From CAYPCH01 sp964409165 (lineage in GTDB: Bacteria > Bacillota > Clostridia > Acetivibrionales > Acetivibrionaceae), in NCBI GenBank assembly GCA_964409165.1, contig CAYPCH010000030.1, positions 1 through 31,906 on the forward strand: a stretch of DNA of 31,906 nt, written 5' to 3'. Position numbers and translations under genes: made by a program. This document shows positions 9,439-18,611 of the stretch, piece after piece. Each line of letters starts with the position of its first letter. The first letter of the stretch is position 1. The notes below the pieces were generated by a model. It was given only the letters and a program-made list of their open reading frames with translations. It did not search any database and had not been told where the DNA came from.

Positions 9439-11958
9439 ATGTTTTACAGTATTTTTAGCGTATCACTTGCAATGTCTGCAATAATTTTGATTCTGATCAT
9501 AGTTTCGCCTTTTATAAATAAGCATTATTCAGCCTCTTGGTGTTATTTTGCATGGCTTTTTGTGGCTCTGCGCCTGGTATTCCCTTTTGAAATAAGTCTG
9601 CCGGATGCGCCTGTTCAACTGCCCGCTCCAACAACCGTCGTAATAGGAAATAATAGTGGTCTTCCGTCTTCAGTTACGGACGGTATTTTCGAAATGCCGA
9701 ACCATCAGATTCACTCTCCAACTGGCTACAAGCCGGTCAACTACGCCCTTGCCGACAAAGGTAAGAGTGTTTCAATACATGAATTGTTGTTAATTATTTG
9801 GTCTGTAGGAGTTGCTACATTTTTTCTTTATCATGTTATCAGTTATATGATTTTTATTATAAGAATCAAAAAATCGTGTGTTCCCTCAAACATTTCATCC
9901 CGGCTAACGGTGATGAAGTGCAGAAGAATTGCAACCCCTATGCTGGTGGGTTTTTTTAGACCTGTCATTTTAATACCCGATGCATCATACACACATGAAG
10001 AACTAAACGTAATATTAAGCCACGAAATAACTCATTTCAAACGGGGAGATTTGTGGTATAAGCTACTTTTAGTTATTGTGAACTCACTTCATTGGTTTAA
10101 CCCTTTTGTTTATGCAATGGTGCATTACGCAAATATTGATTTGGAGCTATCCTGTGACAACATTGTAGTAAAAAATAAGGATATGGCCTTTAGAAAGACC
10201 TACTCGGCTACAATATTGAATTCCACTCATAGAGAAAAATCAACTGCGCTCTCTACCTATTTCGGAGGAGGTAAGAAAAGTCTTAAAAGTCTTAAAAGCC
10301 GTATTGCCAATATACTTGATATGAGTAAAAAGAAAAAAGGAATTTTTGCAGGTATAATTCTTGCGATTTGTACTTTATCGGCAGGACTCCTCATATCAAT
10401 GCAAAATAATTCCGCCGATAATACAACCGGATTAAAGGCTGACCTGACTGAGAAACGGTTGGCATCCCTTGCAAATCAGAATATCGGTGCCAGTATGGCA
10501 ACACTGGATTATGCTGATGATAGAAGAGTTATACTTCATTACAGCTATGCACTTATTGTATACGACCTTGAAAACCAATCAATTCACCGTATGCTTGACC
10601 TGGAGAAGCTGAATATCCCCTATAACACACAGGGCGCAGAAGTTATACGTATTACTGTAAATAGTGCTGGCACAGAGATATTCATTAGCACATATTCAAA
10701 AAGCAAAAAATCATTTATATACAACATTGAAAATTTGACCATAGAGGAAACAAGCGGTACAGAGTATGGAGGCACATCCTTTGGCGGACTGAAAGCTACA
10801 ACAGAACTTACCACACAGGGATACGTCATACACGGCTGGATCAGCCACCATTATGTCCAATTAGATAGCAGTGTGTGCTATTTGCTTTTAACCGACAGTA
10901 GCGTTGACACTATAAAAATTGTATTGGATGATAAAACCTGCAATAAAAAGCAATATACTGTTTTTAACCGGTCAGGTGTGACGGAGGAAACGGCAATTCT
11001 GCTAAAGGATACTTTGCTGCTGGCTGATATGGAAGGCAATGCAGCACCAATAAAATTAAAGAAAAACGATCTGGTTTACATGATTTATGATCAGAACAAT
11101 GAGTTCTATTATGTGCAGGCACCTGTTAAAGGAGGTTTTCCTGCCTACGGGTATATTGCTAAAGATATTCTTTCATTTGACTGGGAGCGGAGTCAGCAAA
11201 ATTTTGGCAGCGACTCAATAGAACTTATTCCCCATAACACTAATTTGCTTTATACCGACCTGCAACGGGAGGTAGACAATGGTCATTATCCGTGGCGGCT
11301 TGACCTGGAACAAACAGCTCTTGACTTCATACATTCCAAATTGCAAGTCGTGGAAGGAAAAATTGTTGATACTGAAATTGCCGGTGACAGAGCTTCAGTT
11401 ACATTTCAGAAAACTGACGGGAGCAAAATTTTCATCACTCTGACAAAGCCTGTTAAGAAAGACCGTACAGGCATCTGGGTTGCCGATATGGATCAATACA
11501 GCTATTTAAAAACTGAATTATCGGCCTATCCCGCCGACTACAAGCCGGAAGATGCAGTAAAAGACGGTTTTATTACGGTTGTTGATGACAAGCTTCTTTC
11601 GGGAGATGAAACATTAAAAACTTTTATTGATAACAGCAACAAAGGCATCCCCGGTGAAATAGCCACATACAGCTATTTTGAAGGAGGCATGGTTTTAGGA
11701 AAAATAGTGTATGACGGAACGGTACTTTACGGCGTTTCAGACAATACCCGGCATGCTTCAGAGGATGATGGGGATGGATACGGGGAATTCAGTTATCGTT
11801 ACATAAAAGTATTCGAAGGAAACACCGGGCTTCTCTATGTCTGTTTACTGGATGATAATAGTGTTACATTTGAAACCTTGATGAAAAGTTTTTCGAGCAG
11901 CTTAATACAAAACCATATACCCTCCAAATTCATTTTAACTTATGACCCCGGTCACTGA
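9439..11958 (+). CDS. BlaR1-type M56 membrane metalloprotease sensor with non-penicillin-binding C-terminus
   Basis: The 839-residue form starts at ATG 9439 (AGGAGG 9 bases upstream); an upstream TTG would overlap blaI and place the SD inside the gene. The N-terminal 320 residues hold four hydrophobic segments and the M56 zinc site HEITH (195-199) with the downstream ELSCDN glutamate (about Glu236). A last transmembrane segment (IFAGIILAICTLSAGLLI) leads to a roughly 510-residue exported region. That region lacks the SxxK penicillin-binding fold. It reads as a beta-rich segment, an SH3-like stretch (IMYDQNNEFYYVQAPVK) and a C-terminal part resembling DUF4362 (PEDAVKDGFITVVDD). By analogy with BlaR1, signal binding outside would activate cleavage of the adjacent repressor; the ligand is unknown. 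Confidence 0.88.
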   Translation: MFYSIFSVSLAMSAIILILIIVSPFINKHYSASWCYFAWLFVALRLVFPFEISLPDAPVQLPAPTTVVIGNNSGLPSSVTDGIFEMPNHQIHSPTGYKPVNYALADKGKSVSIHELLLIIWSVGVATFFLYHVISYMIFIIRIKKSCVPSNISSRLTVMKCRRIATPMLVGFFRPVILIPDASYTHEELNVILSHEITHFKRGDLWYKLLLVIVNSLHWFNPFVYAMVHYANIDLELSCDNIVVKNKDMAFRKTYSATILNSTHREKSTALSTYFGGGKKSLKSLKSRIANILDMSKKKKGIFAGIILAICTLSAGLLISMQNNSADNTTGLKADLTEKRLASLANQNIGASMATLDYADDRRVILHYSYALIVYDLENQSIHRMLDLEKLNIPYNTQGAEVIRITVNSAGTEIFISTYSKSKKSFIYNIENLTIEETSGTEYGGTSFGGLKATTELTTQGYVIHGWISHHYVQLDSSVCYLLLTDSSVDTIKIVLDDKTCNKKQYTVFNRSGVTEETAILLKDTLLLADMEGNAAPIKLKKNDLVYMIYDQNNEFYYVQAPVKGGFPAYGYIAKDILSFDWERSQQNFGSDSIELIPHNTNLLYTDLQREVDNGHYPWRLDLEQTALDFIHSKLQVVEGKIVDTEIAGDRASVTFQKTDGSKIFITLTKPVKKDRTGIWVADMDQYSYLKTELSAYPADYKPEDAVKDGFITVVDDKLLSGDETLKTFIDNSNKGIPGEIATYSYFEGGMVLGKIVYDGTVLYGVSDNTRHASEDDGDGYGEFSYRYIKVFEGNTGLLYVCLLDDNSVTFETLMKSFSSSLIQNHIPSKFILTYDPGH

Positions 11959-12090
11959 GTAATTAATTGTTGTAATGGTTGTACCAAGTTAAATGAGACG
12001 AGCATGGATACCGTTTTAAGCTTTACAATTTCTGCAAAGTCTATTCCGCGACTTATTGCACTATCTTTTGGCAAATGATAGAATGAGTCA

Positions 12091-12119
12091 GTGAGTCAGG
12101 GGACGGTTCTTCGACTCAC
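12091..12119 (+). repeat. Palindromic repeat copy B, left flank of the RAYT gene
   Basis: GTGAGTCAG arm, GGGACGGTTCT core and a slightly altered right arm (TCGACTCAC). It is preceded by one extra 8-mer GAGTCAGT (12085-12092). Degenerate 8-mers (AATCAGCG repeated, about 12137-12157) follow. Orientation: G-rich strand on plus, opposite to copy C on the other side of the RAYT. Confidence 0.85.
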
Positions 12120-12165
12120 TTCGCCTCATATTCCAAATCAGCGAATCAGCGAATCAGTTAATTGA

Positions 12166-12210
12166 TATAATAGGTATAATAGGTATAATAGGTATAATAG
12201 GTATAATAGG
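12166..12210 (+). repeat. Five tandem TATAATAGG 9-mers upstream of the RAYT gene
   Basis: TATAATAGG is repeated five times without error (12166-12210), followed by a degenerate unit and a sixth TATAAT at 12220-12225, only 22 bp before the transposase start codon. Every unit contains a perfect -10 hexamer. The repeat could act as a variable promoter or could be a simple microsatellite. Confidence 0.9.
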
Positions 12211-12246
12211 TGTAGTGAGTATAATGTACATAAAAGGTGGGAGTAT

Positions 12247-13047
12247 ATGCCAAGACAAAAAAGAACAAAAAGCCAAAGCAACGTTTATCATGTAATGATT
12301 AGAGGAAATGAAAAGAACAACATATTTTTTGATGACGAAGACAGGCATAGATTTATCAAAATTCTGTCTCGGAAGAATAACGACGAGAAATTTTCAATAT
12401 ACGCGTATTGCCTGATGAGTAATCATGTTCATCTTGTTATAAACGAACACAATGAAAATATTTCAGACATAATGAAAAAGATAAATGTAAGCTACGTATA
12501 TTATGTTAACAGGAAATATGAAAGGATTGGGCATTTATTTCAGGATAGATTTAGAAGTGAAGCAATAGAAGATGAGAACTACCTGCTTTCGGCAGTCAGG
12601 TATGTTCATAATAATCCTGTAAATGCAAATTTGGTTAAAGAAGCATCCCGATATAAGTGGAGTAGCTATAACGCATATATAGATGAAAATACCCCCGCAA
12701 AAAATGTCGTTGACACTGATTATTTACTCAATATGCTTTCAACTGACCGTATAAAAGCTGTGAAACAATTTGTTGAGTTCTCCCGCCGGGATAATGAAGA
12801 CAGTTTTATTGAACATAATGATAATTGTGCCTTAAAGAAGACCATGTTTAATGAAAACCAAATTAGTATGTTTATAAACGGTTTTTTAACTGAAAACAAT
12901 ATAAAATTGGAAACCCTTAAAGACAAATCAAATATACAAATACGGAATAAATTAATATATGAGCTCAAAACGAAATCAACACTCTCTGTACGGCAAATAG
13001 CAGAACTTCTGGATATAAACAGAAACACTGTTCAAAGGGCAGAGTGA
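12247..13047 (+). CDS. REP-associated tyrosine transposase (RAYT, Y1_Tnp/TnpA-REP)
   Basis: This 266-residue protein belongs to the IS200-like Y1 HUH endonuclease superfamily, RAYT branch. It has the opening SNVYHVMIRGNEKNNIFF, the metal-binding HUH-type motif in MSNHVHLV (His60, His62), the candidate catalytic tyrosines in VSYVYYVNRKY (83-91), the GHLFQDRF block (95-102) and YVHNNPV (119-125). The C-terminal extension (about 150-266) ends in a helix-turn-helix (LSVRQIAELLDINRNTVQR). RAYTs cut and join single-stranded REP hairpins and are thought to spread them. Here palindromes B (before) and C (5 bp after the stop) flank the gene in opposite orientation. The start ATG follows AGGTGGGAG. The gene appears intact. 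Confidence 0.93.
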   Translation: MPRQKRTKSQSNVYHVMIRGNEKNNIFFDDEDRHRFIKILSRKNNDEKFSIYAYCLMSNHVHLVINEHNENISDIMKKINVSYVYYVNRKYERIGHLFQDRFRSEAIEDENYLLSAVRYVHNNPVNANLVKEASRYKWSSYNAYIDENTPAKNVVDTDYLLNMLSTDRIKAVKQFVEFSRRDNEDSFIEHNDNCALKKTMFNENQISMFINGFLTENNIKLETLKDKSNIQIRNKLIYELKTKSTLSVRQIAELLDINRNTVQRAE

Positions 13048-13051
13048 GTTA

Positions 13052-13080
13052 ATGAGTCAGAGAACCGTCCCCTGACTCAC
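13052..13080 (-). repeat. Palindromic repeat copy C, right flank of the RAYT gene; supplies a stop codon
   Basis: This is the inverted-orientation copy (AGAACCGTCCC core on plus), starting 5 bp after the RAYT stop. Its right arm contains TCA at 13077-13079, which is the TGA stop of the minus-strand WG lipoprotein gene, so the repeat overlaps coding sequence. Confidence 0.88.
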
Positions 13081-15422
13081 CACTTCTCTATGTCTATTAG
13101 CCTTGTTATACCAACTTCCCTGTCGTATTTTGCCGTATAGCACCAGTCAAACTGTTCTGTTTCAAAATCCCTCTGAGGCCTTTTTATACTAATATTTTCG
13201 GTTACATATATTTTGTATTCGTCGGTGTACAACTCGTATTTTATTGCATATATATCAAAGCTCTCAAGCCTTTCTTTTATGCCCTGGCTTCTCAATCTTG
13301 CGACAAGCTCCTTCTGGTCATTATACAGTTTACTGTCCTTTTCAAGCACGGCTTCAACCTTCTGAAAATCATTTGCATTTATCGCATCTATTATACTCTG
13401 CTCATACACACCAAGAACTTCTTCAACGCTTGCTATTATTTTTTCATTGCTCACATCAATGTATTGGGTTACATTCTGCTTAATTTCCTTATCAAAAGAT
13501 TTCCAAAACTCGCCATCAACATCAATTAAGTCAATAATCTTACCATATGGTATATTAAAGTAAACAAAACCTCCAGCATACGCATTTATATCCCCCGGGT
13601 GGAAGTAAAGGGTCAGACAGTCCTTTGAAATGAAAAAATGGGAGTCATCTGTGATATTTGGCTGCACTTCCGAACTTATACTCTCATTTATTGCGTAATC
13701 CTTGGGAACCAGCTCTCTAACAGCAGATGTAAGTCTATCGGTATACAACACATCTTTTTTGAATAGATCCTTCAATCGGTAAAACCTACCTGTTTCAAGA
13801 TCAATATGGTACTTTTCGCTGTATGGGCTACCATGAGCTGCACCAATAGGATAAAAATATGCGTCAAGGCTGACCAAAAGTAAATCCCTGTTCTTTTCAG
13901 CAGTAAAGCTCTTATCAATAGTTGATGCATCATAAAATTCTTCTACTGGTTTGTCTGTCCCGTTATCATCTGTATAATTACCTATAAACTCTTCTTTTAA
14001 TTTATTATTAATACTGTCCTGAACACTTTTTGAAGAAAATCCTGAAAATTGCGGATATGAAATGTCTGTATAATAATCAGGTTGGAATCTTACCGTTTTT
14101 ACTTCCAATCCATCATCAAGTTTTATTGTTTCATCACCTTGCCATATAACTTTTCCGTCATTGGAGAAATAATAATATATAGTACTATCAACACTCCCCC
14201 TGATCAGATTATTAACTTTTTTGAGTATTCCGGCTCCTTCGAATTTCGGAAGATTCCCAGCAATATTTCCTTCTCTATCGATGAAAAATGTAGATTTTCC
14301 ATCACTACAGGATGCATAATCTCCATCAAATTTCTCAAGGTTAAAATATTTAAAAGGCGTCAACTGCTTACCCTGCTCGTCAAAAATTGCCTTTGGCAGT
14401 AAATAGCCAAAATAAGAATGGTAGAATTCGCCTTTATATGCTGAAAAACGATTGGCACCAAGATAAGTTATTTCAATGTACTCAGGACTCATAATAAAAT
14501 TCCCTTTTTTATCAATAAGCCCGAAATAGTTCTCATATTCAGCTACCTGACATTTAACAACAGCAAACCCTTCCTGAAAGCCAGACACGCTTTTAAATTG
14601 AGGGCTAATCACTATTTCTCCTGCTTCATTTTTAACCCCCCACTTTTCTCTTGTTTCATTTAAGAACGGCTTCATTCCATCTTTGGTTTCTCTCAGTGCT
14701 ATGTATTGGTCAATTTCTTCGAGAACCTTGCCTTCCTTGTCTATAATAGCATGTTTGCGGTAATCCAGTTGCACACAAGCCTTGTCACCTACAAAAGGAT
14801 AGCAATGTTTATAAATTGCCGGTATAACAACCTCACCCTTATCATTCATATAACCGTATAAAGTATCCGACATGCTATTTTGTTTGAAGCAGAACATACC
14901 ATTTGCATAATCATACACATCGTATTCACTTTCAAACACTATATTTCCACCATTATCCAACACTACTGACTTACTCTCCTTGGTATTAAAAAACAAGAAT
15001 TCTTCATTCCTAGAATAAATATTTGTGGTATAAAAAGGACCTGCAACTATATTTCCAGTTCTGTCGACAAGATTTATTCTATAATTATATTTCTGGACAA
15101 ACAGATAATCCTCTTCTTCATTTGTTTCAACCGCTGCAACTGCTACACCGTTTTTGTTAAATTCATTGATAAAATCATATTCCGGCTCTACTATAAACTT
15201 TCCGGAATCATTAATAAACCCCCACTTTTTTTTATCTTTCTCCATTTGAAAAGCAGGATATAGGTGTATTCCCTTTACTTCTGAGTTTTCACCCATTTCA
15301 TCAATTATGCTTACAGCTTCCTTCTCTTTGCTTCCGTCCTTATCACTGTTATTGCCAAAACCTGAACATGCAGTAACTGTAAGAAAAATGACAATTATAA
15401 TCATTATTCCGAATTTATTCAT
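13077..15422 (-). CDS. WG-repeat lipoprotein with DUF4163/DUF3298-like and TcaA-like C-terminal domains
   Basis: This 781-residue protein begins with a lipoprotein signal ending VTAC (Cys19), so it should be anchored outside the membrane. Residues about 50-430 contain successive WG (KWG) repeats such as KKWGFINDSGKFIVEPEYDF, YGYMNDKGEVVIPAIY, KWGVKNEAGEIVISPQF and YFGLIDKKGNFIMSPEY. A middle region (about 445-660) resembles DUF4163/DUF3298 of RsiV-like proteins (PIGAAHGSPYSEKYHIDLETG; LYFHPGDINAYAGGF). The last 120 residues resemble the NTF2-like domain of TcaA/YvbJ (QSIIDAINANDFQKVEAVL). SD AAGGAGCAC precedes the ATG. The stop lies inside repeat C, which may have replaced the original end. 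The function is unknown; envelope sensing or scaffolding is plausible. Confidence 0.88.
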   Translation of the reverse strand: MNKFGIMIIIVIFLTVTACSGFGNNSDKDGSKEKEAVSIIDEMGENSEVKGIHLYPAFQMEKDKKKWGFINDSGKFIVEPEYDFINEFNKNGVAVAAVETNEEEDYLFVQKYNYRINLVDRTGNIVAGPFYTTNIYSRNEEFLFFNTKESKSVVLDNGGNIVFESEYDVYDYANGMFCFKQNSMSDTLYGYMNDKGEVVIPAIYKHCYPFVGDKACVQLDYRKHAIIDKEGKVLEEIDQYIALRETKDGMKPFLNETREKWGVKNEAGEIVISPQFKSVSGFQEGFAVVKCQVAEYENYFGLIDKKGNFIMSPEYIEITYLGANRFSAYKGEFYHSYFGYLLPKAIFDEQGKQLTPFKYFNLEKFDGDYASCSDGKSTFFIDREGNIAGNLPKFEGAGILKKVNNLIRGSVDSTIYYYFSNDGKVIWQGDETIKLDDGLEVKTVRFQPDYYTDISYPQFSGFSSKSVQDSINNKLKEEFIGNYTDDNGTDKPVEEFYDASTIDKSFTAEKNRDLLLVSLDAYFYPIGAAHGSPYSEKYHIDLETGRFYRLKDLFKKDVLYTDRLTSAVRELVPKDYAINESISSEVQPNITDDSHFFISKDCLTLYFHPGDINAYAGGFVYFNIPYGKIIDLIDVDGEFWKSFDKEIKQNVTQYIDVSNEKIIASVEEVLGVYEQSIIDAINANDFQKVEAVLEKDSKLYNDQKELVARLRSQGIKERLESFDIYAIKYELYTDEYKIYVTENISIKRPQRDFETEQFDWCYTAKYDREVGITRLIDIEKW

Positions 15423-15459
15423 ATGTGCTCCTTTTTAAATCATAATAATTTGTTTTCAT

Positions 15460-15488
15460 ATTTTACATCGTTTTAGCTGCACATTCAA
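15460..15488 (-). promoter_or_regulatory. Sigma-A-type promoter of the WG lipoprotein gene
   Basis: On the minus strand TTGAAT (15488-15483), a 17-bp spacer and TAAAAT (15465-15460) lie about 38 bp upstream of the start codon. Repeat D begins 32 bp further upstream. Confidence 0.6.
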
Positions 15489-15519
15489 CAACAAAAAAGT
15501 TAAATCTACTAACTCAGAT

Positions 15520-15590
15520 TGAGTCAGGGGACGGTTCTCTGACTCAGAATCAATAGTCAAAGTGAGTCAGAGAACCGTCCCCTGACTCAC
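15520..15590. repeat. Paired palindromes D and E in head-to-head orientation (BIME-like)
   Basis: Copy D (15520-15546, G-rich strand on plus) and copy E (15562-15590, inverted) are separated by 15 bp. The polarity is the same as the B...C pair flanking the RAYT gene, as if the pair were the RAYT unit without its gene. The 9-mer ACTCAGATT occurs on both sides (15512-15520 and 15593-15601). Confidence 0.88.
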
Positions 15591-15599
15591 TTACTCAGA

Positions 15600-16745
15600 T
15601 TAGTCAATGCTTATAACAAGATCAGAACCGATGTGAATAGCTTTAACAGCATCGACATTAATCGGCTCATATAATGTGAATTTCGAAACTCCTTGGGCAC
15701 CTGTTAATGTGTTTCGTGAAGTTCCGACTCCAATTAACATGTGCTTATATGCTGCTTTAGTAATATCGGGATATCCGACCGTACTGCCATCCTTCATTTC
15801 AATCCAGGCATGGAAAGTGTGCGTTGTCAGATAATTTCCATCATCTGATGTCCAATTAAATTCAAGCATAAGAGTATTAAGCTTTACATCATTGACTATA
15901 ACTTCGTCATAAACATATTCATTACTGTCTGTGTAATCAAATACTTGATTGCGCAACATGCTTGCTTCCTTATTTACGTCCAGATTAATCTCTTGAGTCT
16001 GTTGCTCTGGCACAGTAAACTGCACCCTCCATGTACCTTCCTTTACAATCTCATCATTGTGCTTAATTGAATTTATTGAAATCACAACAACAGAACCAGG
16101 GTAATCGCATAAATTAAAACTCTCAGATAAAGCTATTCCCATATGGTTATCAAGTTCATTTCCATCCGGGATATCAATGAAGGATGCTCCCCCACTGATA
16201 GCAACAAAATCAATCATTCCATTTAGCTCTTTTCGGGTTTCAATTTCTGGGTCATATCCAAAAAAGTATGTTGAACAACGGCGCGGGTTATGAAGGTTAA
16301 CTTCATTTCCAAGTGAAGTAGTATATATTCCGCCATCACCTATATCTGTTGTATCAAATATCGTTCCATCGGTTGCGGTAATGTCAAAAAGTACATACAA
16401 TTTGTTATCTGTTGCGGCTATACCGCTAACCACGATATCCAATCCTTCAAAGGTATTGCTCAAAACCTCCACTTCTGGATGTGAGTAAGTATATGCTGCA
16501 TTTTCTGCACTATTGCCGAACAATTGTGTAAAAACAGCTGCATAATCCCAATTGTTTACCGCACCGACACTGAATGTCAACAGTAATACTACTGCCATTG
16601 CAACAACAACGATGTGCTTACCTGCTTTTTTATATACTTTTGTGTTGCTTTTTTCATCAAAGCTTTCAAGATTTTCACATGAGCTGATTATACGCATTCT
16701 AAGCTGGTCGCTCATAATAGTTTCCTCATACTCTTTGTTCCCCAT
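15600..16745 (-). CDS. DUF4179 membrane anti-sigma factor
   Basis: This 381-residue single-pass protein is encoded directly after, and overlapping by 20 nt, an ECF sigma gene. That arrangement is typical of an anti-sigma factor holding its sigma at the membrane. The short cytoplasmic part (about 1-40) is followed by one transmembrane helix (IVVVAMAVVLLLTFSVGAV), a DUF4179 domain (about 65-170) and further beta-rich extracellular sequence to the end. The start at 16745 (MGNKEYEE) is preferred over the two upstream ATGs because AAAGGA lies 9 bases before it. The stop codon is 10 bp from palindrome E. What signal it senses cannot be read from the sequence. Confidence 0.85.
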   Translation of the reverse strand: MGNKEYEETIMSDQLRMRIISSCENLESFDEKSNTKVYKKAGKHIVVVAMAVVLLLTFSVGAVNNWDYAAVFTQLFGNSAENAAYTYSHPEVEVLSNTFEGLDIVVSGIAATDNKLYVLFDITATDGTIFDTTDIGDGGIYTTSLGNEVNLHNPRRCSTYFFGYDPEIETRKELNGMIDFVAISGGASFIDIPDGNELDNHMGIALSESFNLCDYPGSVVVISINSIKHNDEIVKEGTWRVQFTVPEQQTQEINLDVNKEASMLRNQVFDYTDSNEYVYDEVIVNDVKLNTLMLEFNWTSDDGNYLTTHTFHAWIEMKDGSTVGYPDITKAAYKHMLIGVGTSRNTLTGAQGVSKFTLYEPINVDAVKAIHIGSDLVISID

Positions 16746-17253
16746 AATAATCATTCCTTTCAAGCTGGTCTTTTAATAACTTACGTGCTCTATAAAGCCT
16801 GACAGCCACATTACTTGCAGAAATCCCTATTATTCGTGCAATACTCTTTACTGTACAACCTTCATAATAGTGCAAATATACAACTTTACGATATTTTGCA
16901 GGCAACATCCTGATAAAATCAAGCAAATCATCTCTGTTATTATCAAAACAAGGTTTCTCTGCCACCTCATCAAGCGAAACATTATAACGCCTGGAAGCTG
17001 ATTTCAAAAAATCCTTGCAAAGATTTGTTGCAACACGTATAAGCCATGCTTTTTTATGCTCGTGACTGCTAAACTCTTTGTCACTTAGGAAAAGTTTCAA
17101 AAACACTTCCTGTGTTATATTCTCTGCATCAGCCTTATTTTTAAGATGATTCATTGCTATGCTTATAACCATATTACCAAACAGTTTTAAATCTTCGTTC
17201 ATTTTTTGAGCCTCAATAGTTTCCACCTTCTTTCTGAAGCGCTTCAATAACAA
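16726..17253 (-). CDS. ECF-type RNA polymerase sigma factor
   Basis: This sigma-70 family protein of the extracytoplasmic-function class is up to 175 residues long. Region 2 includes HLKNKADAENITQEVFLKLF followed by KKAWLIRVATNLCKDFLK. Region 4 is MLPAKYRKVVYLHYYEGCT with the helix-turn-helix VKSIARIIGISASNVAVRLYRARKLLK. It is translationally coupled to the DUF4179 anti-sigma gene downstream. The start is uncertain: TTG 17253 gives a full-length region 2, while ATG 17202 has a GAGG 8 bases upstream but leaves a short N-terminus. A possible ECF-like promoter (TGTAAT-N17-CGTA, -10 at 17257-17254) would favour the downstream start and autoregulation. Confidence 0.88.
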   Translation of the reverse strand: MLLKRFRKKVETIEAQKMNEDLKLFGNMVISIAMNHLKNKADAENITQEVFLKLFLSDKEFSSHEHKKAWLIRVATNLCKDFLKSASRRYNVSLDEVAEKPCFDNNRDDLLDFIRMLPAKYRKVVYLHYYEGCTVKSIARIIGISASNVAVRLYRARKLLKDQLERNDYYGEQRV

Positions 17254-17432
17254 TACGATTCAGTTTTAAGTTTCATTACATTTTGGCATATAAAATTATA
17301 TTAAAAAATAATTTCTGTTATATTTTACCTTCTCTAAGGAACTTAAAGTGCATTGTAAAATCTTTATCGCACTCAATATAGATTCTCGAATTTTCCTTTT
17401 GCACAGGCAATTTGAGAACACGCTACCAGCCA

Positions 17433-18611
17433 CTATTCAGCAGGAATGCTTATTGATTCATTTTCATTTGCATATACCGAATATACCACATTTTTAAACC
17501 TCAATTCCATCTCCTGAGCTTTCCCCTCAAACCTGAAGGTTCTGTCAACTGCTTTGTCGCTTACAGCTTCACTATCATACAATTCCGGTTCCACTATTTC
17601 CATCTGTTCATCCCCTGAAAACATACCCATAACAGGTACTCCTCTGCTTGAAACAACAACACAGGTCATGTCATCTTCAAAATAGACCCTCTGTAAAACA
17701 ATTTCATCGTCTACCTTAAGGTTCTGAGTTTCAAAGGATACATCAAAGGATTTGTCTATAATCCTTTCACTCTCAAGTCTTATATTCTTTATCTCAAGAG
17801 TGTTGAACTCCTCCGGCAGACCATCTCCATGGTTGGAAAAACTGATTACGTTTTTTCCAGTTCTGCTGTTTCCTCCATACATAATAACCATCTCACCTTT
17901 GTCGGTTACAAGGTCGAATACCAAATGAGGCTGCCTATCAGCACTATCTATTGCAAATGCTCTTTTAAATGGTTTCTTTGCTTCATCTGCTAAAGGCTCT
18001 ATTACTCCGTTTATATAGGTACTCAGTAAAGATGCTGTCAATTTATCAAACCGGACATTGTAATCCCCAACCCTTACTTCTTTATTCAGCTTTTTTACAA
18101 CAGTCCTTTTCATTGCCATGTTTCTGTCGAGAGTAAAGCTTATACTTTTCTCTTCCCTTTTGCCATCTACAATTATTGATATATTAAGTTTCATCCACTT
18201 TTCATAAAATTCAGGCGATTCAAAAGACATAATAAATATAACATTGTAATCATCTACAATATTTCCCTGTCCGCTTTTTTGCGGATATCCCATTGATTTG
18301 ATACCACCTATATTCATAAACAAATGACGTGAAGCGTAATCAAGCTTCACTGCTGTACTTTTTAATCTATAAAATGCTACCAGTTCATTGTCATCAAACA
18401 TTATACCGTCTAAAGTAAACTCAATCCCGTTGCTGAAAGTAACCGACTTATTTATTTCCTGTCCTGCTCCTTCATCATTCAGCCTCTTCAAACTCCCATA
18501 AGCGACATTGTCGTAGCCAATAATCTTTTTGCCATAATGTGCAAGAGCATCAAAGCTGTATGCTATCATAAGAGCTGCGATAAAGACCGCTGCAATAGCT
18601 CCTTTAGGCAT
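17433..18611 (-). CDS. N-terminally truncated DUF4179-type anti-sigma factor
   Basis: This 392-residue open frame begins almost directly with a transmembrane helix (AIAAVFIAALMIAYSFDALA), followed by KSVTFSNGIEFTLDGIMFDDNELVAFYRLKST, a DUF4179-like start, and a C-terminal part like DUF5643. The intact neighbour has about 40 cytoplasmic residues before its helix; here they are missing. The region that would bind a sigma factor is therefore lost. Upstream, overlapping by 8 nt in another frame, is the first 35 codons of an ECF sigma gene (18604-18711). The simplest reading is a deletion that removed the end of the sigma gene and the start of this one. The nominal ATG 18611 has AAGGAGGC far upstream only, so expression is doubtful. 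Confidence 0.78.
   Translation of the reverse strand: MPKGAIAAVFIAALMIAYSFDALAHYGKKIIGYDNVAYGSLKRLNDEGAGQEINKSVTFSNGIEFTLDGIMFDDNELVAFYRLKSTAVKLDYASRHLFMNIGGIKSMGYPQKSGQGNIVDDYNVIFIMSFESPEFYEKWMKLNISIIVDGKREEKSISFTLDRNMAMKRTVVKKLNKEVRVGDYNVRFDKLTASLLSTYINGVIEPLADEAKKPFKRAFAIDSADRQPHLVFDLVTDKGEMVIMYGGNSRTGKNVISFSNHGDGLPEEFNTLEIKNIRLESERIIDKSFDVSFETQNLKVDDEIVLQRVYFEDDMTCVVVSSRGVPVMGMFSGDEQMEIVEPELYDSEAVSDKAVDRTFRFEGKAQEMELRFKNVVYSVYANENESISIPAE

Noticed and set aside
9063..11958. Beta-lactam resistance operon
   Set aside because: The repressor and protease belong to the BlaI/BlaR1 families, but the sensor lacks penicillin-binding motifs and no beta-lactamase or alternative PBP gene is adjacent.
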